Positions 53,031-62,098 are shown, numbered from the stretch's first letter. The stretch is 64,000 bases of DNA from Hyphomonas sp. L-53-1-40 (GCF_000682775.1 NZ_AWFI01000001.1:62001-126000); one strand, 5' to 3'. The notes: generated by a model from the letters alone, not told the origin. Made by a program: numbers and translations.

Positions 53031-54395
53031 ATGACGGACGACACACAAACACCCCGTGACCCGGAGCGCAACCGCTTGTCGGGCCGGATTGCGCGCAGCG
53101 CACGGGTTGGTGCCAACCTGTCTGGCGCGGGCCTCACCTTCGCCACGCAAAGCCTGTTTGGGGGGGATCAGGGGGATGAGAAGATTGCCCGTGCGCTGGC
53201 CGCTGCGCTCGGTAAGTCCAAAGGTCCGCTGATGAAGGTGGCCCAGATGGTGTCGACCATTCCGGATTTCCTACCGCCCGAATATGCCGCCGAACTCAGC
53301 CAGCTGCAGGCTGAAGCCCCTGCCATGGGATGGCCTTTCGTGAAACGCCGGATGCGCGCTGAACTGGGCGCCGACTGGCAGGAAAAGTTCGGCGCGTTCG
53401 AAAAGGAGGCCTCGCATGCCGCCTCGCTTGGCCAGGTCCATGGCGCGACCCTGCATGACGGGCGCCGGGTCGCCTGCAAGCTGCAATATCCTGATATGGC
53501 CAGCGCGGTGGAATCCGATATTGGCCAGCTCAAGACCATGCTTGGCCTGTTCAAGCGGATGGATGGCTCTATCGACCCGAGCGCGATGGTGGTCGAAATC
53601 ACCGACCGCCTCCGTGAAGAGCTCGATTATGCGCGCGAGGCCAAGCATATGGCACTCTATGCGAACATGCTGGCGGATCGCGATTTCGTCACCGTGCCGG
53701 ATCCGGTGCCGGAATTGTCCACCGACCGGTTGCTGACCATGAGCTGGGTATCCGGCAAGCGGCTGGATGCATTTGAGGATGCCCCCCAGGAAGTGCGCAA
53801 CCGGATTGCGGAAATGTTGTTCTGGACATGGTGGGGGCCGTTCAACTCCCATGCCGTGATCCATGGGGACCCTCACCTCGGCAATTACCAGGTGACCGGG
53901 GAGGGGACCGGGCTGAACCTGCTCGATTTCGGCTGCATCCGTATCTTCCCGCCGGAGTTCGTCAGCGGCGTGGTCGATCTCTATCGCGCGATCCTGGCGG
54001 ACGATTTCGACGCGGCCTATGCCGCCTATGAGAAATGGGGCTTCAGCGGCTTGTCCCGCGAGCTGGTCGAAGTGCTGAATATCTGGGCGCGCTTTATATA
54101 TGGACCACTGTTGGACGACCGGGTGCGTTCGGTCGCAGACGGCGTGACGCCCGGTGAGTATGGCCGCAAAGAAGCCTTTGCCGTTCGCAAGCTGCTCAAG
54201 GAAAAGGGGCCCGTTAAGATCCCGCGCGAATTCGTCTTCATGGACCGGGCCGCCATAGGCCTCGGCGCGGCATATCTGCGGCTGGGGGCGGAACTCAACT
54301 TCTTCCAGCTGTTCAATGAGAGTCTCGAAGGCTTTGACACAGACAAGGTCGCCGCGCGACAGGCTGAGGCCAAGGCCGTCGTCGGGCTCGACTGA
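53031..54395 (+). CDS. ABC1/UbiB-family atypical kinase
   Basis: A 454-residue protein of the ABC1/ADCK/UbiB family, with the diagnostic KGPLMKVAQMVSTIPDFLPPEYAAELSQLQ motif, an Ala-rich nucleotide loop (ASLGQVHGATLHDGRRVACKLQYP), a REELDYAREA motif, and HGDPHLGNYQV with LLDFGCIR as catalytic and metal-binding motifs. Such proteins support ubiquinone synthesis or lipid homeostasis. The ATG at 53031 (MTDDTQTPRDPERNRLSGRI) is the most natural start. Confidence 0.9.
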   Translation: MTDDTQTPRDPERNRLSGRIARSARVGANLSGAGLTFATQSLFGGDQGDEKIARALAAALGKSKGPLMKVAQMVSTIPDFLPPEYAAELSQLQAEAPAMGWPFVKRRMRAELGADWQEKFGAFEKEASHAASLGQVHGATLHDGRRVACKLQYPDMASAVESDIGQLKTMLGLFKRMDGSIDPSAMVVEITDRLREELDYAREAKHMALYANMLADRDFVTVPDPVPELSTDRLLTMSWVSGKRLDAFEDAPQEVRNRIAEMLFWTWWGPFNSHAVIHGDPHLGNYQVTGEGTGLNLLDFGCIRIFPPEFVSGVVDLYRAILADDFDAAYAAYEKWGFSGLSRELVEVLNIWARFIYGPLLDDRVRSVADGVTPGEYGRKEAFAVRKLLKEKGPVKIPREFVFMDRAAIGLGAAYLRLGAELNFFQLFNESLEGFDTDKVAARQAEAKAVVGLD

Positions 54396-54455
54396 CCCAA
54401 AGGAAGTTTGTCTCGCCTCTGGCACTCTCAGGCCGGAGGCGCTAATCCGATTTCC

Positions 54456-54929
54456 ATGAGCGACGATCTTACCAGAAACCAGACTTTCGACACGCCTGAG
54501 GGCTATTCCATCCTGCCATGGCATCGCGGTTTTGGCCGCCAGATTGGGCCCCTCTTCGAGAAGCGGGACGAGACCGGCCTGACGCGGGCCTTCCGGGTCG
54601 AGGAATATCATACCAATGGCATGATGAACGCGCATGGCGGCATGATGATGACCTTTGCCGACATGGCGTGGGGCGCTGCGGTCGAAAAGGATGAGGACAC
54701 GTGGTGGGTCACGGTCCGCCTGATGTGCGATTTTCTCTCCGGCGCGTCGATGGGCAGCTTCGTCGAAGGCAAGGCAGAAGTGGTCGGACGTCAGGGTGAC
54801 ATCTTCACGGTCGAAGGCCGCATATGGACGGGCGACAAATTGCTGATGCGGGGCACAGGCATATTCAAGGTGATCGAGCGCCGCGATGGCCAGCAGAAGC
54901 CCTTCAAGCGCGTCAGCCAGGACGCCTGA
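54456..54929 (+). CDS. PaaI-like hotdog-fold thioesterase
   Basis: A 157-residue hotdog protein with [24 protein letters not shown] (HGG catalytic region), [28 protein letters not shown] and [28 protein letters not shown]. PaaI-type enzymes hydrolyse acyl- or hydroxyphenylacetyl-CoA; the substrate here is unknown. The start at 54456 is chosen because the family begins near residue 1 of MSDDL; a longer frame starts at 54408. It is 60 bases after the UbiB-type gene. Confidence 0.85.
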   Translation: MSDDLTRNQTFDTPEGYSILPWHRGFGRQIGPLFEKRDETGLTRAFRVEEYHTNGMMNAHGGMMMTFADMAWGAAVEKDEDTWWVTVRLMCDFLSGASMGSFVEGKAEVVGRQGDIFTVEGRIWTGDKLLMRGTGIFKVIERRDGQQKPFKRVSQDA

Positions 54930-54944
54930 CGGCCTTGCCAATGG

Positions 54945-54973
54945 TTGACTCCGGCCAGGCGGCTGCGTATCCG
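54945..54973 (+). promoter_or_regulatory. Possible his operon promoter
   Basis: TTGACT (54945-54950) is followed at 17 bases by TATCCG (54968-54973), the same spacing and TAT-type -10 as the ilv promoter. Transcription would start near 54980, only a base or two before the leader ATG, so the leader would be almost leaderless. A GANTC site (54947-54951) overlaps the -35. Confidence 0.45.
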
Positions 54974-54981
54974 GCGACGCA

Positions 54982-55020
54982 ATGAACATCGCACTGCAGC
55001 ACCATCACCATCATTCGTGA
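54982..55020 (+). CDS. his leader peptide MNIALQHHHHHS
   Basis: A 12-codon frame, ATG 54982 to TGA 55020, with five consecutive His codons (CAC CAT CAC CAT CAT, 55000-55014). It stands 175 bases upstream of hisS-hisZ-hisG, which supply charged tRNA-His and the first histidine-synthesis step. No Shine-Dalgarno site is visible before it. Alternative hairpins start directly at its stop. A run of five His codons in a short frame at this place is very unlikely by chance. Confidence 0.85.
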   Translation: MNIALQHHHHHS

Positions 55021-55057
55021 CGCGCCGACGAGGCGCGAACCGGTCCGGCTGCGCCTC
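55021..55057 (+). promoter_or_regulatory. Mutually exclusive hairpins after the his leader
   Basis: CGCGCC (55021-55026) pairs with GGCGCG (55032-55037), directly after the leader stop. GAGGCGC (55030-55036) also pairs with GCGCCTC (55051-55057). The two stems share 55032-55036 and cannot form together. No T-run follows, so this is not a plain attenuator terminator. Another hairpin (GTTGCC 55128-55133 with GGCAAC 55172-55177) ends just before the AGGA at 55179, the likely hisS ribosome site. Confidence 0.65.
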
Positions 55058-55194
55058 CTGAAAGTGTTCATTCTTCCGAACCAGACCAGATGAGGCAGGC
55101 CGCGCCCGGTCCGCGCTGCGCCGACGTGTTGCCTTTCCAATCTGTGCGTCTCCGTCTATGCGGAGCGCGTCGGCAACCAGGACCTGAGACGATC

Positions 55195-56654
55195 ATGAGC
55201 GACAAGGACACACCGCCCCTCACCGGCAAGGATCTTGCCCGCAAGCCGCGCGGCTTTCCGGACAAGCGCGAGAGCCTGATCCATGCCCAGGCCGGGCTGG
55301 TCGAGACGATCACCGGCGTCTACCGCCAATGGGGCTTCGAGGCGTTGGAAACCAGCGCCTTTGAGTATGCCGACGCGCTTGGCAAATTCTTGCCAGATGA
55401 TGACCGTCCGAATGCCGGTGTCTTCGCCATTCAGGATGATGATGAGCAGTGGATGTCGCTGCGCTATGATTTGACCGCGCCGCTTGCCCGTTTCGTGGCC
55501 GAGGCGGGCCAGTCGCTGGGCAAGGGCCAGTCTGGCGCAATGAAAAACCGGGTCCCGGCCGGTTCCGCGAATTCTGGCAGTGCGATGCCGACACGATTGG
55601 CGCGCCGGGCTATCATGCTGACGCCGAGATGATCGCCATGGGCGCCGAAGCGCTGCGCGCGGTTGGCATCGCACCGGGCGAGTTCGTGATCCGCGTGAAC
55701 ACACGCCGCTTGCTCAATGGCGTGCTTGATGGAGTGGGCGCGACGAGCGCCGACACGCGCCTCGCTATCCTGCGCGCGCTGGACAAGCTGGACCGTCTTG
55801 GCGCCGAGGGCGTCGCGGACCTGCTCGGCGCAGGCCGTATGGATGAGAGCGGGGACTATACAAAAGGGGCGGGACTCGGCGCCTCAGAAGTGACCCGTGT
55901 ACTCGCCTTCGCTCAGGCGGGAGCCGACACGCGCGCTGAAACGCTGGCCAATCTCGTCAAGGCGACGGGGGATACCGAAGAGGGCAAGGCTGGCCTTGTT
56001 GAACTTGAAGCCATCGCGAAGGCATTGGAAGCGCTCGGCGCGCCGGAAGGCGATGTCGTGATTGATCCATCCGTTGTGCGCGGGCTCGAATATTATACTG
56101 GGCCGGTCTATGAGGCGGAACTGTTGCGCGAAGTCACCGGCGAAGACGGCAAGACCTATCGCATCGGTTCCATCGGAGGCGGCGGTCGCTATGATGATCT
56201 CGTCGCGCGCTTCACGGGCGAAACAGTTCCGGCAACCGGTTTCTCTATTGGCATTTCCCGTCTCGCGGCCGCAATGCAGATTATGGGCGAGACCGAAAAA
56301 CTCGATGGCCCGGTCGTCGTGCTGAATTTCGACAAGGAAGACCCGACCAGCGCCTTGCAGATCGCCACCGAACTGCGCCGGGCTGGTATCCGGGCCGAGG
56401 CCTATATGGGTGCCTCCGGCATGCGGCCGCAGATGAAATATGCTGACCGCCGATCATCGCCTGCCGTTGTCATGGTGGGAGAGGATGAACTGGCCAAAGG
56501 CACGGTCACGATCAAGGACCTTGAAATGGGCGCGCTGAAGGCGAAAGCCATCAAGTCCAACGAAGAATACCGGGAAGCCCGTCCGGGTCAGTTCGAAGTG
56601 CCCCGCGCCGAAATGGTCGAAGCCATTCGCAAGATTACCGAGGCCCAGAAATGA
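55195..56654 (+). pseudogene. hisS: Histidyl-tRNA synthetase, frame broken in motif 2
   Basis: HisRS charges tRNA-His. The N-terminal part (55195 to about 55524) has the class II core [15 protein letters not shown]. The C-terminal part is in another frame from about 55521: [24 protein letters not shown], then RGLEYYTGPVYEAE and motif 3 ATGFSIGISRL to 56654. Where the family reads about seven residues like PFRRYQV between LGK and GPVWR, none are present, so a net loss of 1 mod 3 bases, parsimoniously about 22, is inferred. This is either a real deletion in an essential gene or a sequence or assembly error. hisZ starts 4 bases before the stop. Confidence 0.85.
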
Positions 56655-57781
56655 CGCACGAGACTCTTGCCGCTGCAGCGCGCGGCATTTTCGAGGCAAC
56701 GGGCGCCGAGCCATTGGACCCGGCCTACATCCTGCCGTCCGATATCCCACTTGAACTTTCCGGCGAAGCGGTGCGGGCGCGCCTCTGCGTGTTTTCCGAT
56801 CATCGCGGCAATGAAATGGTCATGCGGCCAGATCTTACTCTGCCAGTGGCGGGGCAGGAGGCGGACAGGCGCGCTGCGGGTGGAGACGGGGCCAAGGCCT
56901 ACACTTATGCCGCGCGGGCCTTCCGACTGCCGGCCTCTGCTGGCGACCCGATGGAATTCACGCAGGTCGGCTTTGAATGGTTCGGCAAGGAAAGCGGCGC
57001 AGATGCGGACGCCGAAGCTTTTGCGCTGGTACGCGAAGCCGTTGCCGCTTGCGATGTATCGCCCACGGCGACTGAAATGGGCGACCTCTCGATTTTTCCA
57101 GCCTTTGTGGACGCTCTTGGTCTTGCGCGTATCACGACAGACCTTTTGAAGCGGGCCTTCCGCCAGGAGGGCGGGGTCAGCGAGCTGCTCGATGCTGCGC
57201 CTCAACCGCCGGCGTCAGACCTTCAGCCCGTTCTGGATGCAGGCGGCGCGAAGGCGGCGGAAGACGCATTTTTGAAAGTTCTGAGTGATCGCGGCATTCC
57301 GATGATCGGTACCCGCAGTGTTGCCGAAATCGTCGCGGGTCTGCGCGGAAAGGCGGCGGTGCATGCCGCAGGTGGTGTGCCGGAGGCGGCGCGGGCAGCG
57401 CTGTCTGACCTTGCCGGTGTGAACTGCCCAGCAGGGGAGGCGGCTGACGTGCTTGCCACCATCAGTGACAAACACGGGCTCGCGGCCATGTCTTCCGTAA
57501 TCGAACGGGTTGCCCGCCGAATGGAGGCGATCCTGTCTGCGGTGCCGGGCGTCGCCAGCGAGGCGCGCTTCCGGTCCGGCTTCGGTCGGCGGTTTACGTA
57601 TTATGATGGCTTTGTCTTCGAATCGTTCGGTGAGAATTTGACCTCCCGCCAGCCGCTCGCCTCGGGCGGGCGCTATGATGGTCTGATCGAAGGCCTGTCC
57701 CGGTCCAGGGCCTCGGCGTCAGGTATTGGCGGCGTGGTCCGGCCAGATCGCATCCTGCGTGCGAAAGGAGAGGCGGCATGA
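56651..57781 (+). CDS. hisZ: HisZ, ATP phosphoribosyltransferase regulatory subunit
   Basis: A 376-residue HisRS-like protein with class II synthetase features (VMRPDLTLPVAGQEA, AYTYAARAFRLPAS, and a C-terminal RSGFGRRFTYYDGFVFESF with GGRYDGLIEGLS) but lacking a full catalytic set. HisZ carries the feedback site for a short HisG. It overlaps both hisS and hisG by 4 bases, so the three are translationally coupled in one operon under the His-rich leader. Confidence 0.93.
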   Translation: MTHETLAAAARGIFEATGAEPLDPAYILPSDIPLELSGEAVRARLCVFSDHRGNEMVMRPDLTLPVAGQEADRRAAGGDGAKAYTYAARAFRLPASAGDPMEFTQVGFEWFGKESGADADAEAFALVREAVAACDVSPTATEMGDLSIFPAFVDALGLARITTDLLKRAFRQEGGVSELLDAAPQPPASDLQPVLDAGGAKAAEDAFLKVLSDRGIPMIGTRSVAEIVAGLRGKAAVHAAGGVPEAARAALSDLAGVNCPAGEAADVLATISDKHGLAAMSSVIERVARRMEAILSAVPGVASEARFRSGFGRRFTYYDGFVFESFGENLTSRQPLASGGRYDGLIEGLSRSRASASGIGGVVRPDRILRAKGEAA

Positions 57782-58512
57782 GCGTCCTGTCACTTGCGAT
57801 CCCCTCCAAGGGTCGGCTGAAGGAGAAATCCGAGGAGTGGCTGAAAGCCCGCGGATTTGAAGTGCGCCAGATTGGTGGCGAGCGCGGCTATCAGGCTGAA
57901 ATCTCGGGATTGGGCGAAGTCGATATGCGGCTTCTCTCCGCGCGCGAGATCGCGCAGGGCCTGATCGATGGCAGTATCCATGCTGGTGTGACGGGCGAAG
58001 ATTTATTGCAGGATCTCGCGCCGACGGGGCCAGAGGATTTCCATGTGCTGGAACGGCTCGGCTTTGGCGGTGCAGATGTGATCGTCGCCGTGCCGCAGGC
58101 CTGGATTGATGTGGACACGATGTCTGATCTGGAAGCGGCGGGGGCAGCATTCCGCAAGGCTCATCATCGCCGCCTCAGGGTAGCCACCAAATACATGCGG
58201 CTGACACGGCGCTTCTTTGCCGCCAAATCCGTGGGTGAATATCGCCTCGTCGAAAGCGCGGGGGCAACCGAAGCGGCGCCTGCCACTGGCGCAGCGGACG
58301 TGATTGTCGACATCACTTCGACCGGCGCGACGCTCAAGGCGAACGGGCTCAAAATTGTTTCAGATGGAATAATACTGAAAAGCGAGGCCGTTCTGGCGGT
58401 GTCTGCAAATTCGTCATGGAGTCAGGCTGCTCTGAAGTCCCTGTCACTATTGGGCGGTGCAGCAAATGTTGAAGAACTGCTCATATTGAAAAATTTGAAT
58501 TCACAATCTTGA
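57778..58512 (+). CDS. hisG: ATP phosphoribosyltransferase, short form
   Basis: A 244-residue enzyme that joins ATP and PRPP in the first step of histidine synthesis. It has the short-form HisG core (LSLAIPSKGRLKEKSEEWL, GVTGEDLLQDL, RLRVATKYMRLTRRFF, and the PRPP loop DVIVDITSTGATLKANGLKIV). Short HisG lacks the C-terminal regulatory domain and requires HisZ, encoded just upstream. It is the last gene of the operon; a strong terminator lies 65 bases downstream. Confidence 0.96.
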   Translation: MSVLSLAIPSKGRLKEKSEEWLKARGFEVRQIGGERGYQAEISGLGEVDMRLLSAREIAQGLIDGSIHAGVTGEDLLQDLAPTGPEDFHVLERLGFGGADVIVAVPQAWIDVDTMSDLEAAGAAFRKAHHRRLRVATKYMRLTRRFFAAKSVGEYRLVESAGATEAAPATGAADVIVDITSTGATLKANGLKIVSDGIILKSEAVLAVSANSSWSQAALKSLSLLGGAANVEELLILKNLNSQS

Positions 58513-58577
58513 CACACGCAATAAAGCGCGGCCATATGACACGGCAAGTTTCTGGGAGGAAACGCTGCAAACGGTGG

Positions 58578-58616
58578 AAGGCGCGGAAGCTGGTGGAAGC
58601 TCTCCGCGCCTTTTTT
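58578..58616 (+). terminator. Rho-independent terminator after hisG
   Basis: AAGGCGCGGA (58578-58587) pairs perfectly with TCCGCGCCTT (58603-58612), extended by AGCT/AGCT (58588-58591 and 58598-58601), and is followed by TTTTTT. It closes the hisS-hisZ-hisG transcript. Confidence 0.93.
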
Positions 58617-58716
58617 CATTTCTGATAAAATTTGGGTCCACCAGGACGGTCCGGAGCAACGGCTCAGGTGAGGTAGGGGGCGTTTTGGACATCACCCCGG
58701 CCCGTCTTGGCTTCCT

Positions 58717-58742
58717 GATTATCAATAAGGGATTATCGATAA
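58717..58742. promoter_or_regulatory. Tandem TTAT-NN-ATAA boxes upstream of argD
   Basis: Two near-identical 12-mers, GATTATCAATAA (58717-58728) and GATTATCGATAA (58731-58742), lie 14 bases apart in an A+T-rich patch; a degenerate third, AATTATCG, starts at 58754. The rest of the 397-base gap between hisG and argD (58513-58908) holds the hisG terminator and, I think, the argD promoter; I see no other gene. TTAT-NN-ATAA resembles GntR-type (BioR-like) operators, but the regulator is not in the window. Confidence 0.5.
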
Positions 58743-58908
58743 ACGTCAATCATAATTATCGTTTTTCGATTAAACTTTTTTCATGATGCGGATCAGTACA
58801 GCTTAATCGTTCGCTTGTAGCGGGCGTGCACCAGCCCGTGAGTTGACTTCGCCCATCGGCGCGGCCAAGCGTGGACCAAACAGGATTTTGCGCACGCAAG
58901 GAGTTATC

Positions 58909-60099
58909 ATGAGCGATCCGCGCCAGCACATCATGCCGGTCTACCGGCCGCCAGAGCAGGTTTTCGAGAAGGGGGAGGGCGTCTGCCTCTTCACCGAGGA
59001 CGGCACGCGATATCTCGATTTCATCGCCGGCATTGCCGTGAACGCGCTGGGCCACGCTCATCCCGCCATGGTCGAGGCCCTGCAGGAGCAGGCCGGCAAG
59101 CTGTGGCACACCTCCAACATGTTCCGCGTGCGCGGCGCCGAAGAACTGTCCGACAAGATTTGCCGTGACACGTTTGCGGACCGTGTCTTCTTCACCAATT
59201 CCGGCACCGAAGCCGTCGAATGCGCCATCAAGTCTGCCCGCAAATATCATTGGGCGAATGGCAATGAAGAACGCATAGACATCATTACCTTCACCGGTGC
59301 ATTCCACGGTCGCTCGCTCGGCGCGATCAATGCCGGTGGCAATCCGAAATATCTCGAAGGCTTTGGTCCGAAATTGCCGGGCTTTGTGCACCTTGAATGG
59401 GGCGACCATGACGCTTTGAAGACGGCAGCGGCCCAGCCGACCACAGCTGCCATTTTCGTTGAGCCTGTCCAGGGTGAGGGTGGCGTACGTGCCATGCCCG
59501 ACGCCTGCCTGATCGGGCTGCGCGAGCTTTGCGACGAGCACGGCATCCTGCTGATCTATGATGAAGTCCAGTGCGGCATGGGCCGGACAGGAAAACTGTT
59601 CGCTCACGAATGGGTTGAAGGCGCCGCGCCGGATATCCTGTGCTCGGCCAAGGGCATTGGCGGCGGTTTCCCGTTTGGCGCCTGCCTGACGACTGAAGCG
59701 GTCGGCGAACATATGCAGCCCGGCAGCCATGGATCGACCTATGGCGGCAACCCGCTCGCCATGGCGGTCGGCAATGTTGTCTGGGACATCATTTCCAGCG
59801 AAGACTTCCTGGCTGAAGTGCGCCGGGTCTCCGGTACGCTGGCGCAGGGCCTGAAAAGCCTCGCCGACAGCCATCCGGACAAGGTCGAAGCGGTGACAGG
59901 CAAAGGCCTGCTCACCGGCCTCAAGATGAAGTCCGATCCGAAAAGCCTGCAAGGCGTCTGCCGTGACAAGAACCTGCTGGTCGGTGTGGCCGGGAACATG
60001 GTTTTGCGTCTCGCGCCGCCATTGGTCATCACGGACGAAAATGTCCGCGAAGCCACCGGCATCATCGACGCCGCGCTGTCAGAATGGGAGCCAGCCTGA
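58909..60099 (+). CDS. argD: Acetylornithine aminotransferase
   Basis: A 396-residue class III PLP aminotransferase that makes N-acetylornithine in arginine synthesis; many ArgD proteins also make diaminopimelate precursors. The motifs are NSGTEAVECAIKSARKYH, FTGAFHGRSLGAINAGG, LIYDEVQCGMGRTGKLFAHEW and the PLP-lysine region DILCSAKGIGGGFPFGACL. The ATG at 58909 follows AAGGAG. No argF follows, although argD-argF is common in alphaproteobacteria. The Nit-type amidase gene starts 20 bases downstream and may be co-transcribed. Confidence 0.93.
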   Translation: MSDPRQHIMPVYRPPEQVFEKGEGVCLFTEDGTRYLDFIAGIAVNALGHAHPAMVEALQEQAGKLWHTSNMFRVRGAEELSDKICRDTFADRVFFTNSGTEAVECAIKSARKYHWANGNEERIDIITFTGAFHGRSLGAINAGGNPKYLEGFGPKLPGFVHLEWGDHDALKTAAAQPTTAAIFVEPVQGEGGVRAMPDACLIGLRELCDEHGILLIYDEVQCGMGRTGKLFAHEWVEGAAPDILCSAKGIGGGFPFGACLTTEAVGEHMQPGSHGSTYGGNPLAMAVGNVVWDIISSEDFLAEVRRVSGTLAQGLKSLADSHPDKVEAVTGKGLLTGLKMKSDPKSLQGVCRDKNLLVGVAGNMVLRLAPPLVITDENVREATGIIDAALSEWEPA

Positions 60100-60118
60100 T
60101 CCGGCGAGGCCAATGGCC

Positions 60119-60949
60119 ATGACCCATCTTCGTGTTGCCTGTGTCCAGATGCGGTCTGGTGTGGAGATCGCGCCGAACATCGCGGCGGCCTCTGATCTGA
60201 TCCGCGATGCGGCGGGGCAGGGCGCGCAGCTGGTTGCCACTCCCGAAATGACGAACCTGTTGGACATACGTCCCGGCAAGGCGCGTCCAAAGATTGTTCC
60301 GGAGGCAGATGACCAGACGCTCGCCGCGATGCGTTCCCTGGCGGCTGAGCTTGGCATCTGGGTGCTGATCGGCTCGATCGCCGTGACTCTCGAAGGCGAG
60401 GACCGGCTGGCCAATCGGTCTGTCCTGATCGCGCCGGATGGCAGCGTCCGGGCCCGCTATGACAAGATCCACATGTTCGATGTCGAAGTGGGCGACGGGC
60501 AGAGCTATCGCGAAAGCCGCGCTTACCGGCCGGGCGAGCGCGCCGTGCTGGCGGAGACCGAGTTCGGCAAGCTGGGGATGACCATCTGCTATGATGTTCG
60601 CTTCCCGCATCTCTATCGCAAGCTTGCGCAGGCGGGCGCAGGCATCCTGACGATCCCGGCAGCGTTCACGCGCGTGACGGGCAAGGCGCACTGGCATGTC
60701 CTCGTCCGGGCGCGCGCCATCGAGACCGGCAGCTTCATCATCGCCCCCGCGCAGAGCGGCAAGCATGAAGACGGCCGCGAGACCTTCGGCCACTCTCTGA
60801 TCGTCTCCCCCTGGGGCGAGGTGCTGGCGGAGAAGGCGGATGATGAACCGGGTGTGATCCTTGCCGATCTGGATCTCGACGATGTGGCGAAAGCGCGGCG
60901 CCGCATCCCGTCGCTCGGGAATGATCAGGACATTCGCTTCAAGGACTGA
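60119..60949 (+). CDS. Nit1/YbeM-type carbon-nitrogen hydrolase
   Basis: A 276-residue nitrilase-superfamily protein with catalytic Glu in VATPEMTNLLD, Lys in ARYDKIHMFDVEV and Cys in MTICYDVRFPHLYRK. The KIHMFDVEV context is typical of Nit1/YbeM, the amidases that remove deaminated glutathione. An ATG at 60113 is also possible; the GAGG at 60106 favours 60119. It follows argD closely on the same strand and converges with the carboxynorspermidine decarboxylase gene. Confidence 0.87.
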   Translation: MTHLRVACVQMRSGVEIAPNIAAASDLIRDAAGQGAQLVATPEMTNLLDIRPGKARPKIVPEADDQTLAAMRSLAAELGIWVLIGSIAVTLEGEDRLANRSVLIAPDGSVRARYDKIHMFDVEVGDGQSYRESRAYRPGERAVLAETEFGKLGMTICYDVRFPHLYRKLAQAGAGILTIPAAFTRVTGKAHWHVLVRARAIETGSFIIAPAQSGKHEDGRETFGHSLIVSPWGEVLAEKADDEPGVILADLDLDDVAKARRRIPSLGNDQDIRFKD

Positions 60950-60952
60950 CGA

Positions 60953-62098
60953 TCAGCGTCCCAAGCGCCGGCGGAATTCCTCATAGCCGAAATCGGACAG
61001 GCTCTCGATGATGCCGTCTTCCCAGCGGACCGCCAGATTTGCCAGCGGCGTGCCGTTAAACGTGTTCGTCTTGACGAAGGAATAATGCATCTGGTCGGTG
61101 AAGACGATCGTGTCTCCCGGCTTGAGTGGGGCATCGAAAGAGTATTCTCCAATCACGTCGCCGGTCATGCACGTCTTGCCACCGAAGCGATAGGTGTGCG
61201 CCTTCTGGCCGGGCTGGCCGCCCCCGATCACGTCCGGCCGATAGGGCACTTCCAGCACGTCTGGCATATGGGTTGAGGCGGAGGCATCGAGGATGGCGAG
61301 ATCGACCTCGTTCCAGTGCAGCGCCAGCACGGTCGCGTACAACTCTCCCGTGTTCACGACGAGGCCCGCGCCCGGCTCCAGTACGACCTCCACGCCAAAG
61401 CGCGCCTTGAATGCCTTGATGGCCGCGATCAGCGCATCGACGTCATAGCCTTCCTTGTTGAGGAAGTGCCCGCCGCCGAAATTCACCGTATTCACCTGCT
61501 CGATATACTGACCGAAATTGTCGGCCACGAATTCGATCAGGCCGACCGAGCCTTCATGCAGGCTTTCGCACAGCGCATGGACGTGAAAGATGTCGATGCC
61601 GGACCAGTCGACCTGGTCGAGCTTTGACGGCACTTCGCCAAACCGGCTTCCGGGCGCACACGGATTGTACAGGTCTCCGCCCAGCGTCGCATTCGAATAC
61701 CCGGGATTGACGCGCAGGCCGATCTTGGCGCCGCCGTCGCGGGCAATATCGCCAAAGCGTTCGATCTGTTCGAGGGAATTGAAATAGATGTGCTCGGCCA
61801 CCTCTGTCAGGCGCCGCACTTCGGCCTCGGTATAGGCCGGGGAATAGACATGGACTTCCTTGCCGAAGCTCTCATGCCCCATGATGGCTTCCTGTTCGCC
61901 GCTGGCCGTGGTGCCGTCCAGATAGTCGGTCATCAGCGGGAAGGCCGCCGGCAGGGAGAAGGCCTTGGTCGCCAGCAAGATCTTGCATCCGGCCGCCTCG
62001 CGCACGCGCTGGGCCGTTTCCAGGTTTGCGCGCAGGCGCGCCGCGTCCAGCACGAAGACGGGCGTTGGGATGTGATCGGGCAGGGCGGGTGGGGTCAT
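60953..62098 (-). CDS. nspC: Carboxy(nor)spermidine decarboxylase
   Basis: A 381-residue alanine-racemase-fold PLP enzyme that decarboxylates carboxyspermidine or carboxynorspermidine. The PLP lysine is K45 (ILLATKAFSLP), with GLRVNPGYSNATLGGDLYNPCAPGSRFG, HVHALCESLHEG, NFGGGHFLN, EPGAGLVVNTGEL and a C-terminal GKTCMTGDVIGEYSF. It is the second enzyme of the aspartate-semialdehyde-dependent spermidine route; its partner gene is at 62759-63973, with a GNAT gene between them. Confidence 0.93.
   Translation of the reverse strand: MTPPALPDHIPTPVFVLDAARLRANLETAQRVREAAGCKILLATKAFSLPAAFPLMTDYLDGTTASGEQEAIMGHESFGKEVHVYSPAYTEAEVRRLTEVAEHIYFNSLEQIERFGDIARDGGAKIGLRVNPGYSNATLGGDLYNPCAPGSRFGEVPSKLDQVDWSGIDIFHVHALCESLHEGSVGLIEFVADNFGQYIEQVNTVNFGGGHFLNKEGYDVDALIAAIKAFKARFGVEVVLEPGAGLVVNTGELYATVLALHWNEVDLAILDASASTHMPDVLEVPYRPDVIGGGQPGQKAHTYRFGGKTCMTGDVIGEYSFDAPLKPGDTIVFTDQMHYSFVKTNTFNGTPLANLAVRWEDGIIESLSDFGYEEFRRRLGR

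Noticed and set aside
53271-54989. 572-codon minus-strand frame over the UbiB and thioesterase genes
   Set aside because: Both plus-strand genes show clear family motifs. The long antisense frame arises from high-GC codon use.
55090-55194. N-terminal extension of hisS
   Set aside because: The 35 extra codons show no HisRS similarity and run through the leader hairpins. MSDKDTPPL at 55195 is the better start.
55527-55545. Programmed ribosomal frameshift in hisS
   Set aside because: There is no slippery heptamer or stimulatory hairpin that I can see, and the protein would still lack conserved residues at the junction. Deletion or a sequence error explains it better.
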